This document shows positions 48,102 to 59,700 of a stretch of DNA of 64,000 nucleotides, piece by piece. Origin of the DNA: Macrostomum hystrix (Eukaryota; Platyhelminthes; Macrostomidae); NCBI GenBank assembly GCA_950097015.1, contig CATNEN010000024.1:434001-498000 (forward strand), written 5' to 3'. The notes below the pieces were generated by a model that was not told the DNA's origin, made no database searches, and saw nothing but the letters and a program-made list of their open reading frames with translations. The translations under genes were made by a program, and so were the position numbers. The first letter of the stretch is position 1; every line of letters begins with the position of its first letter.

Positions 48102-48737
48102 TTAACAGTAGAACTACCAAGGGGGGAATTCCCCCCCCCTTGGTAGTTCTTAAAGACAAAAAAGGACAATTTTTTGCTGCACCTGAATGGGACAATGCAA
48201 GCACACGAAACTCAAGAACATGGGCCAACTTTTTTGTTGCCCATCTTCTGAAACAAGAAACAGTTGCCAGCTCTTCAGACCATCGAGATATTCAATTTTT
48301 ATGGCCAAAGGTCCGATTTTTCCTATAAGAGCTAGTCCTGGTGTATTTCATACACACCTATACACAAATTTGCACTGTGCCTCAGTGCGGCCTTTCCAGA
48401 CCTTCAAACTTTATCAGCATGTCACCCGAATGTGCCTGCATGATCTCCATCTTTGGTCGTCACCTACCTTTATCTAGACAGACTGCTGGACCTTCAAGGG
48501 CTACAACAGGTGGAACTAAGCTACTATGGACACCCTGATGCGAATTTCTCCAATTTCACTGTTCACCTATTAGGCACAGCACAACCACAGGAGACAGGAC
48601 ACCCTCAACTAGTCTGTCAACCAATCAGTCACCCCCAAAGCATTCAGGCACTGGCAAAAACATTTTCAGGGGGGAATTCCCCCCCCCTTGGTATAAAAAC
48701 GGGCAGCAAAATGGCTTGGTAGTCCTGGCAAAGTTAA
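48102..48737. mobile_element. Putative TTAA-flanked non-autonomous element (piggyBac-like), about 636 bp
   Basis: TTAA occurs at both limits (48102-48105, 48734-48737). The ends read inward as TTAACAGTAGAACTACCAAG and TTAACTTTGCCAGGACTACCAAG, so ACTACCAAG is shared in inverted orientation. Inside, a 25-bp sequence of six G, AATT, nine C, TTGGTA occurs twice, at 48121-48145 and 48669-48693. No transposase frame is seen. The family assignment is tentative. Confidence 0.42.
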
Positions 48738-50723
48738 CCGACATTCTGTACATTGCCCTTCAAGAGAAAAGGCCAGAAAAAATGAGAGAACAGCCAGTCT
48801 AGCTAGTTGATACAATATTGCAAAAATATGTCCACTCCATGTAGATCGGATGTCACCTAAGCAAAAATTATAGAAGTATAAAAGAACTATAGAAGATAGA
48901 AGCTGCATTCTAGGATAGATTTATAAGTATAAAAGTAGTAGATCAAACAACAATTACAATTACATACAGAGGTTACAAAAGTAAAAGTAGCTTGAAATAC
49001 AGGCAAGTGAACAGAATTGCCTGTGATGTACTGTGCTGTGCAGCAGACCTTGTCCTTAGTTCAGCGTTAGTCCAACAAAGTGACTCGTGACTCGTCCAGG
49101 TCCAATTAACCAAGCTTTATGTATTGTGCAAAAAGCGACAAGAATTTGAAAAGCTGAAATAGATTTTAGAAGAAGTGTCAGGTACATTTAAAGTCAAATT
49201 ATTGCTAAAAATAATTCTGCCTGCTACATGCTATAATGTAATAACTTTATGAATATTGTAGTTGTACTCGTCACTTGTAAGCCTGAAATATTAACATTAG
49301 AAATTGTAAGCTTTTGAATTAGCGCCAGATAGCAGAACGTCAAGGTTTTAACGAAATGTAAATTATCCTTAACACATTAATAGTTATGTATGCACATTTA
49401 ATCAATAAATATTAGTAATCTTAAAATATACTGCAGAAGCTTTTATCAAAAAACGCTGACTAAATGTTTATACTAGCATCTAAATTCTCCCTAGTTTTTA
49501 ACATCGCAAATTCCTTCATTTTTATTTGCATTAAACATGTGGTCGACCTAAACGTTTATTAAAAAAGCTTCATTGAGGCCGCATTTATTTTTTGATACTA
49601 TACTTTTTTTGCATTTTTTAATTAGGTCTATGCATATCCTACTTAATTTATTCGAAATAAGTGGTATTAATAATGTACTCGTAATTTAGTTAGTCTGACT
49701 TTATATTACTTTTATTGTCCATGTGACACTTGTACAGTTGCATACAATCGCATGTGATGCAAGCAAGCATTTCGCTCTGATAATTTTGTTCCTAAATTTA
49801 GTTCTTTTAATCCATTTTTTCAAAATGTATTCGCTTTTATATTTAATGTTTTGAAAAGAAGCACTTTTCGGTATAGAAAATTTATTGTGGTATCCCTCTT
49901 GCCATTTCGAATGGCTGCGCTTTACACACTATTTATGGAAGTTTACAAACCGAATATAGAACTTGGTTTTAAGCGACGGTTAGCCTTAGTACTCCTGGTT
50001 TAATTTTTTATACAATTAATCCACATTAAGTGCCCCGCATCTGAAAAGCAGACTGAATCGAAAATGTTTGTGACTAACTCATTATGGGCTTTTTGTTTCT
50101 TAAGCTATTAATAATTACATAGTTTTCTATAATAACACTATCTTGTCAGCTAGAAATTATCATTTGTATTTTTTGTTGACTTTTTATCGATATTTATTTT
50201 ATAACAGCTTGCTTAGTAGAAAATATTGCTTTGGAAATAGTATTCTGAAACTTGTGACAACGTAACACTATTTAGACCTACGCTAAGTTATATTTCTCTT
50301 CGAGATAGTAACGTCACAAACTAATGATTTTGTGGTAAACTTTAGTACGAGTGTTGTTTTCGTTCCTGTTGTGGCTTCTAGAGTAGTTCAGCCGTCACAG
50401 AAAATAAGCCTGGCAAAAGTTTATTCATCAAACACTTTCCACTATACTTAACCGTTCAAATTGGCGTTTTTCCTAACCAAAGTAACGCTAGCATAAAAAA
50501 GACTGCAAGCTCATGCTTCGACTCGCTTTCAGACTCACAAACACAGACCAAAGGTGTAATCAGAGCGCTCGGCCATAACATCCTTGTCCAACAGTGCGTA
50601 GCAGTCTAACAATCAGGTTGATTTAATTCAATACAAATTAATCAGGAAAGGTTATACCCCCGTCAGTCCCGGATTCGCAGAGACCGACTCCTTCCGACTC
50701 GAGCTGTTATCGGTCGGTGGCCA
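48738..50723. other. 5' flank of LCA5, nothing recognised
   Basis: AT-rich unique sequence; the last 80 bp before the ATG are GC-richer and probably 5' UTR. No core promoter element can be named with confidence. Confidence 0.4.
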
Positions 50724-53700
50724 ATGCCTGGCAGCCGAAGCTCCTTCAACCGTCAGGACTCCAAGGAGGACTCGTTCTACGGCGGCGGCGGCGGCGGCGG
50801 CGGACAGACAGCATCCGCGAAGCAGCGTCAGCAAGGCCGAGGGGGCAGTCCCTCACCGACTTCGCCGACGCGCACTTTCTCGCGTCGAAGTCGGACGCCG
50901 TCGCCTCAGTTAGAGAAGCGGAAGAAGGACAAGCAGCAGCAGCGCGTGCGATCGGAGAGCCGAAACTCGCAGCCAGCTGCTGCCGGAAGTCCGACCTACA
51001 GCGACGAGTTTGAGTCCGATCCCGAGTACGATCAGCACTCAAAGACTGCTCTGAGAGGTAGAGAGAATTTTCACCGTTCTAATAACTAGATAAAATATTT
51101 ACTTGTCCATAATTTCGCCAGTAGCAAAACCATTAGCTTCTTTTTGAACATTTACACAAAAATACTCAACGCATGTTTGCTTTTAGCTTCGTGACATTAA
51201 CACAGAGTGTTTGCTTTGTATAATACTTAACTAACTTTCTTTGCCGAGTTACTAGGTCCTGTATAACTAACAGTAACTAAAATCAGATTATTCAATTGTT
51301 TCCAAAGTCACTTGAAATGTACTGAATTCACTGTTCTTTGCAGCCAGTTAAAAGCTTGTGTTAGTTACTTACTTCTAGGGGGTGAATGGCAGAGCGCTTG
51401 CATCTCGCGCCAAGGTCCCTGAGCTCGATTCCGCGGCAGGGCCACATTCATTTGGGGCGCAGCCGCGGAGAGAAGGCTTGGGGCTTGCTGTGCAATTTAC
51501 GCCCTTGAGGGCCAATCCCCAAAGGCACAGTGAGTGTGTACACTGCCTGACGATGAGAAAGTCAGGGCAGATGTACACACCTGTGTGAGCGTGTGCCTGC
51601 GTACAGTATCTGTGTGCGTGTGTGCTCAAGAGTCAGCGAAATGGGCAGAATTGCCTCCTCGCTGGCTGCAGGTCAAGTGTCACCAAATGATGTGCCATAG
51701 CCCACAGCCCTCCTGCAATCATAATTACTATTGGTAATAATTATCTGCAGACCACATGCGTGCCACGTGTGTAATTTTGTATCAAGATCACACATTATCT
51801 CGTGTTAGATTCTGAAACTCCTTGTTGCAGACTCAGAGCCAGAGGAGCCATTAAAAGGGCCGGCTAAGAAGACCAGCCGAGGCTCGAGCTCTGTGCCACC
51901 TGGCCAGACAGCTCAAGCTGCTGGCAAGCAAATTAAAGGTAACATTAGCTGAAGATTTACCAAAGCAGAGTCAGAGAAGCGACATCAAAGTGCTGATTCT
52001 GTAATATGTGGCAGGCACTGATGCGAAAAGTTGTTGTCGTTAAATTCATGTGTTTGGCTGATTTAGATGAAATTCTATCCTTGATTTATTACAAATCTTA
52101 CCGGATAAATTAAGTCCTCCGTTTTTGTTGTTGCACAATTATAAAAAATAATTCATATTGAAGAGTCTTGTACCAAACTTCTTAAGAATGGGTCTGGCTT
52201 ACTCTATTAAAAACACCATGAGGATATTTGACATTAGGGGAATGATCCAAAAAATTGGGTTGATAGATGGCCTGTGGATCACTAATAACCTGGCGGTGAT
52301 CAGCTGTCGATGGTAATTGGCGACAATCTTGATGCCTTGTATCTCTTCGGACTTAGTTATTGTTTTTTATTTAGTCGATGAAATTGGGGGTAATTGGTCT
52401 TTCGAATTTTTTTTAGTATGTTGAAAGTTGAACAAGCAAAATAGGCTCAACTTTTGCCAAGAGGTTTTTGCAAAAAGAATGTGATAATCATCAGAGGGGG
52501 CAAGTTTTGCTAGTCCATTATACTAATCACTCCCTTTTTTAAATTTAGTTTTACTACTAGAAAATGTAATTAGCAAGTCTCCAAAATATGAAACCATAAT
52601 TTAATAGTATGGAACTATCAGCACAGATTTTGCATGCTAGCACAAACGCAAGCTGCGTAAAACAAATAATTACTTTTGGAAAGTAAAAAATATGCCTAAA
52701 TATTTTAGAATCTCAGTAACATCTATTATAAGCTAGAATTTTTTCGGATATTTCTGATTCTGATTCCTGCATCATTAAGTGAAACAGCTACAATAATGCA
52801 ATATTAGTGAGGTCCTCGCTTCTCAAGTACGAATCCTTGAGAAAGATATTTATTGTGGGCGTGGACTGGACAGTTGTACACAGCCTTTGGAGCTACTGAC
52901 TGTACATCTGGCCCAACTGTGTACACCCGTCGTATTATCTCGCATTTATCTCGCAGTCTTAAATAGGCATTTGCTAACTGCTTTGCGGTGTCTGTCTCTG
53001 GTTTCAGCAAAGAAGACGGTGGCAGGCGGCAGGCAGAATCACCACCAGCCCCACAATCAGCACCGGAGCAGCACCCAGCGATCGCAGCAGGCGGCTGGTC
53101 CGGGCGGCTCCAGGCCCCACCATCTGTCACCGCGCCAGCTGGACCAGGCCACCAGGCGAGTCATGAGCGCAAAAAATCGCAAACTGGCCGAGTTGAAGAA
53201 CGAGTTGGACTACGCGCTGAAGGAGCTGAACGATCTGCGGACGGAGAATCGTCTGCTACAGAAGCAGAATCGCATTAACGAGCGCGCTCTCAATAAATAC
53301 GACAATGAGGACTCGCAGCTGTCGCAGACCATCGCCAAGCACCAAGAGGAGGTGCGCGCGCTCAAGGAGCAGCTGCGTCGCTACAAAGACCGCTGCTCGG
53401 AGGCCGGGGTGAGGAACAAAGACCTCGAGGCTGAGAATGCCCGGCTGAAGAAGTTCAACGATCGGCTGAGGGAGCAGGCCAGTCAGGAAGGCCTGCCGGA
53501 CAGGGAGGCACTGGCAAGGCGGGTCAACGAGCTGGAGGATGACAACGCCGAGAAGGAGAAGAAGATTCAGGTGCGGAGTGGGCTGCTCCTCATTAGCAAG
53601 ACTCCAGGAGTCACTCCCTTCATCTGATGAGTCACTCCTCTCATCTGCTTCGTCACTCCTCTCCTCCGATTTGTGACTCATCTTATCTGATGGGCCACTC

Positions 53701-56700
53701 TTCATGATAATAAGATCTTCCATCTCTCATTATCCTTGGTCTGTCACTCCTGTATTTTTATCTGTCACTCCTGTTCTCTGATCTGTCACTCCTGTTCTCT
53801 GATCTGTCACTCCTTTTCTCTGATCTGTCACTCCTGTATTTTTATCTGTCACTCCTGTATTTTTATCTGTCACTCCTGTATTTTTATCTGTAACTCCTGT
53901 ATTTTTATCTGTCACTCCTGTACTCTGATCTGTCACTTCCGTACTCTTATCTGTCACTCCAGTACTCGGATCTGTCACTCCTGCATTTTAATCTGTTACT
54001 CCGTTATTTTGATCTGTCACTCCACAAAACAACGCGCAGGATCTGGAGCGACACCTGGAGCACCTGCAGAAGAATCACCGACACGAGGTGGCCATCGAGG
54101 TTCACCGGCACAAGGACACTCAGCGCCGAGTCCGGGAACTTGAAGAGCAGCTGCAGGAGGCAACCAATGCGCTCAAGGTAACCCTGGGGAAAAACACAGC
54201 AAAAGTACATTTACCAAACTTACCTAGCCAGAATGAAATGCGAAACTAGAGAATAGCAAGGTACGACTTCATTGATTAAGCAGCACATCTTTGTGTCACC
54301 CGAAGCCATTTAATCAGAACCGTTGTGGGCTCAATTTGCGTGTCTGAGTTGATTTCATGCAGAATAGCAGATGGGACAGACGAGATCCTTTATGAGTAGA
54401 CTTTTGAGCACGAACGTTCCCAAATGGGATGCTACTTCAGTGGGATTCTGTATTAGGATGTTGTTTATCCTTTCTGTAAGACATTTTTAACGAACGGTAT
54501 GATCTATCAAGACAAATCAAATAGATCTGTGATTTTGATCAATATCTACATTAGACAAATAGATCTAGGATTGCAATCAATATCTACGTTAGACAAATAG
54601 ACCTATTATTGCAATCAATATCTACATTAGACAAATAGATCTAGGATTGCAATCAAGATCTACATTAGACAAATAGACCTAGGATTGCAATCAATATCTA
54701 CATTAGACAAATAGATCAAGGATAGCAATAAACTTTAGATTAGACAAATAGACCTAGGATTTCAATCAATTTTAGATTATAAACGATTGCAATCAAACAT
54801 ACAAGACTGTTTAAAATCACAAGATCCAGATCATATATTCGCATGTTGCTACTTATATAATAGTATTAAGAGTAGCAATCGAAGATTTTTAACGCTTGAG
54901 TGCTTAATCTAATCAACTAGTAAAATTTGCTCACCTAGGAGAAGGAGAAGATCCTCGACATTCAAAACATCTACGCCCAGCGCGCAGTCCGGCCGCCGCA
55001 TCATCTCAGCAGCTCCGCTGGCGCCGGCTCCGTCCAGAATTTGCGATTTAACAGCGCGACAAAGTCGGACAATTCAACGCCTAGGGATAAGATGAAGGCC
55101 TACGAGGAGAAGCGGCGACTTCAGCTGGAGGTGAGGGTCTTGCCTGTACCAAAGGAACATACCGGTATAGTGGAAAATGCAGATACTGTCATCTCGTGCA
55201 CCGAGTGGGGTACGAACTCGCGGCAGTAACGGCTACTGGCGTCATGAACTCGACAACAGAGTCACCGAAATACAATCATTGAGCCACGACTCTATGTAGG
55301 GGTTGTAGCCTAGTTGGGGGTTGTAGCCTAGTTGGGGGTTGTAGCCTAGTTGGGGGTTGTAGCCTAGTTGGGGGTTGTAGCCTAGTTGGGGGTTGTAGCC
55401 TAGTTGGGGGTTGTAGCCTAGTTGGGGGTTGTAGCCTAGTTGGGGGTTGTAGTCTAGTTAGGGGGTTGTAGCCTAGTTGGGGGGTTGTAGTCTAGTTGGG
55501 GGTTGTAGTCTAGTTAGGGGGTTGTAGCCTAGTTGGGGGTTGTAGCCTAGTTAGGGGGTTGTAGCCTAGTTGGGGGTTGTAGCCTAGTTGGGGGTTGTAG
55601 TCTAGTTAGGGGGTTGTAGCCTAGTTGGGGGTTGTAGCCTAGTTGGGGGTTGTAGTCTAGTTAGGGGGTTGTAGTCTAGTTGGGGGTTGTAGTCTAGTTG
55701 GGGGTTGTAGCCTAGTTAGCGGGTTGTAGCCTAGTTAGGGGGTTGTAGCCTAGTTGGGGGTTGTAGCCTAGTTGGGGGTTGTAGTCTAGTTAGGGGGTTG
55801 TAGCCTAGTTGGGGGGTTGTAGTCTAGTTAGGGGGTTGTAGCCTAGTTAAGGGTGTGTAGCCTAGTTAAGGGTGTGTAGCCTAGTTAAGGGTGTGTAGCC
55901 TAGTTAAGGGTGTGTAGCCTAGTTGGGGGTTGTAGCCTAGTTAGGGGGTTGTAGCCTAGTTGGGGGGTTGTAGCCTAGTTAAGGGTGTGTAGCCTAGTTG
56001 GGGGTTGTAGCCTAGTTAGGGGGTTGTAGCCTTAATTGTGAGAGCGTCGGACTCACGAATTGAAAGTTGAAGGCTTGATTCCCGACTCCATTAAACCAAT
56101 CTGCGTCCTTTAGCAAGACACTTAACTCTGCATTGCTTCAGTTCATCCAGCTGTTAAATGGGTACCAGCATCGGCTGGGGTAATGGAGAGTGGAGGTGTG
56201 GCGTCCCCCCAGTCCATGGACCGAACAGCCGTACGCAGCCTTCAGATGCGCCGCGCAATAGCTGCGGCTGTGCTGTCGGCTCTGACAGGTCCAAGGTCCC
56301 TCAGCTTCGAATCCCTGACGAAGCGCAATGCCACCTATAAATATTATATATCTACAGAGGCATTAAGACGAGAAAAATTGCAACTGGTGGAGACAAAATA
56401 TGGGGAATTGTGCTATGAAATTTCATAATGAAAAATTTAGGAAAGTGATTTTTTCTTTACTTTCTCATTCGGGGTTTCTTACAAAAAGCGATTAAGCACA
56501 ACTGACGTTCAAATCTGTACAGAAAACTTTTTTTACAACTTTCAAAATCAGGAATGAGTTTGCGTGAAATCCGTGACACATTGTTTGCTGAGTTACGTCT
56601 ATTAGAATTTGTAACGACTTTGCGACTATAGAGCAGGGTTCAATAGACTCAAGTGAATGAGGGCCGCGTGGCGCAATGGATAACGCGTCTGACTACGGAT

Positions 56701-59700
56701 CAGAAGATTCCAGGTTCGAGTCCTGGCGTGGTCGCTCAGATAAAATACCATTTTTTCCGATTTTTTGGCAGAATTGCTTTAATGTTCATAAAAGTATTTT
56801 TGGCTCTAAGAAATCGTTCTATAAAAATCGTTTTTCCATTTTTTAACCAGGCACAGAAGAAAGCCAACGCCCCAGCAGTAAGATTTACTCGTTTCTTTAT
56901 TTTTTTGTTTTCGGAACTCTGTCTCATTGTGAATTGTATTTGTTTTTTAAGTATTTTGGAAAATATTTATTAGGGAAATAAAATAAACTAACGGATCGCA
57001 TGGTTAGAGACACGGGAGAGATGAGACACGGGAGAGATGAGACACGGGAGAGATGAGACAAGGGAGAGATGAGACACGGGAGAGATGAGACACGGGAGAG
57101 ATGAGACACGGGAGAGATGAGACACGGGAGAGATGAGACACGGGAGAGATGAGACAAGGGAGAGATGAGACACGGGAGAGATGAGACAGGTAGAGATGAG
57201 ACAAGGGAGAGATGAGACACATGGGAGATGAGACACGGGAGAGATGAGACAAGGGAGAGATGAGACAAGGGAGAGATGAGACACGGGAGAGATGAGACAC
57301 GGGAGAGATGAGACACGGGAGAGATGAGACACGGGAGAGATGAGACAAGGGAGAGATGAGACACGGGAGAGATGAGACAAGGGAGAGATGAGACACAGGA
57401 GAGATGAGACACGGGAGAGATGAGACAAGGGAGAGATGAGACACATGGGAGATGAGACACGGGAGAGATGAGACAGAAAGAGATGAGACTCGGGAGGGAT
57501 GAGATATGGGAGAGAAAAGACAGTGGAGAGATGAGACACGGGAGAGATGAGACTCGGGAGGGATGAGACACGGGAGAGTTGGGACAGGGTAGTTTTGACA
57601 GGGGAGAGATTGGACACCGGACACAGGAGATAAGTAGAAAGTGACTGACGAGAATCTAGATGTTGGATTTAACCAGGGGGTCGAATTCGGGGAGCTTTGC
57701 AGGTGGGAGTTCTGTGCTAATCTGTGCTTCAACTATATTGGCATGTCATTTCATTGAGTTGCTTATCTGAACGATATGTACAACGTTTCAGTATTTTTTG
57801 TTGTTTTGCGTGTCAAGACTACATTTATGTATGGATAGTTGTAATGTATATATGGATGTTCTGTGGTTCTAGATTGTAAAATGCCTTTTAGTCCCATCTT
57901 TTGTTGCCTGCCTGTGCATTCAGTGGCGGCGCAGGACCTCCAGCTGGGGGGGGGGGGCGGTGGTTGGGTGGTCACCCCCCCGGCCACCAAAAAAAAAGGT
58001 CTCAGGTGACCACCCCCATGCCCCATGGGGTGACCACACTTTTGAAAAAATATGGTAAAGTACCAATTTTTTTTAAGTGGGTGGTCACCCCCTGAGGGTG
58101 GTGAGGGGTGGTCACCCGGGGGCAGCCCGCCCCCCCGCCCCCCCTGCGCCGCCACTGTGTGCATTGATCACAATTCTTTTCTGTTGCACAATATATTTCC
58201 GTGTCACAACAGTTTTTCTTTATTTACTTCCACAGGAAACAAAGCCAAAGGTTGTTGTTTTTAATGATCAGAAAAAAGGAAAATTACGCGTATTTGGAAA
58301 GCTGGCACATATAAACGCAATAAATGCAGAAATATATTTATCGAATTTGTCACGCGCTAACTGCCACTAACTCAAATGATAAAAACTGAATAATATGCTA
58401 AAATGCTACTATAAAAAAGAGAAGTAGAATGAAATAGAAATAGTTTTGTCACTGGAAAGTCATGTTGAATCAGGAATGAAAGAAATACAGTTCATTTTTA
58501 GATTGCCAGGTGCAAATGTAGCTAATCTATCAAACTATCAATCATCAAACTATGTTTTGCGCAGTGCGCGTTAAAAGACTCGGAAACTTTCCATTCTACA
58601 CTACTATTAGTATAAACGTTTGGTTGAGAATGATGACTTTGTCTACGAGTATTTAGTTTAGCACAAAAAGCGCTCGAAACTTACACCAAAAACAGGAGAA
58701 GCGCAAGAAGCAGAAGGAAGTCATCGCCGAGGAGTCGCCAAAGGAGGCGCCGCGCAGTGCGAAGCCGGAGCCGCAGGATGAGCAACCAGATGTCGGCAGC
58801 GACGACGACGAGGCTGAGAGGCAGTGCCAGCTGGAAGCGGAGCAGGCCGAGGCAGAGGAAAGGCAGCGACGCGAGGCCAAGGAGAGAAAACGGCGGGAGG
58901 AGGAGGAGGAGGAGACGCGAAAGGAGAGGCAGCGGTGAGCGGGCGGGGGACTTGTGGTGCAGTTGCTGGTTTCCCTCAAGGATCATGTGGAGTGTCAGCT
59001 GGTTTCCCTGAGGGATCATGCGGAGTGTCAGCTGGTTTCCCTGAGGGATCATGCGGAGTGTCAGCTGGTTTCCCCAGGGATCATGTGGAGTGTCAGCTGG
59101 TTTCCCTGAGGGATCATGTGGAGTGTCAGCTGGTTTCCCTGAGGGATCATGTGGAGTGTCAGCTGGTTTCCCTGAGGGATCATGCGGAGTGTCAACTGGT
59201 TTCCCTGAGGGATCATGCGGGTGTCAGCTGGTTTCTCTGAGGGATCATGTGCAGTGTCAGCTGGTTTCTCTGAGGGATCATGTGGAGTGTCAGCTGGTTT
59301 CCCTGAGGGATCATGCGGAGTGTCAACTGGTTTCCCTGAGGGATCATGCGGGTGTCAGCTGGTTTCTCTGAGGGATCATGTGAAGTGTCAGCTGGTTTCC
59401 CTGAGGGATCATGCGGGTGTCAGCTGGTTTCTCTGAGGGATCATGTGGAGTGTCAGCTGGTTTCTCTGAGGGATCATGTGGAGTGTCAGCTGGTTTCTCT
59501 GAGGGATCATGTGGAGTGTCAGCTGGTTTCTCTGAGGGATCATGTGGAGTGTCAGCTGGTTTCTCTGAGGCATCATGTGGAGTGTCAGCTGGTTTCTCTG
59601 AGGGATCATACGGGTGTCAGCTGGTTTCTCTGAGGGATCATGCGGGTGTCAGCTGGTTTCTCTGAGGGATCATGTGGAGTGTCAGCTGGTTTCTCTGAGG

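Noticed and set aside
48007-48722. Short frames in the TTAA-bounded segment as transposase remnants
   Set aside because: I see no catalytic motif or family signature in them.
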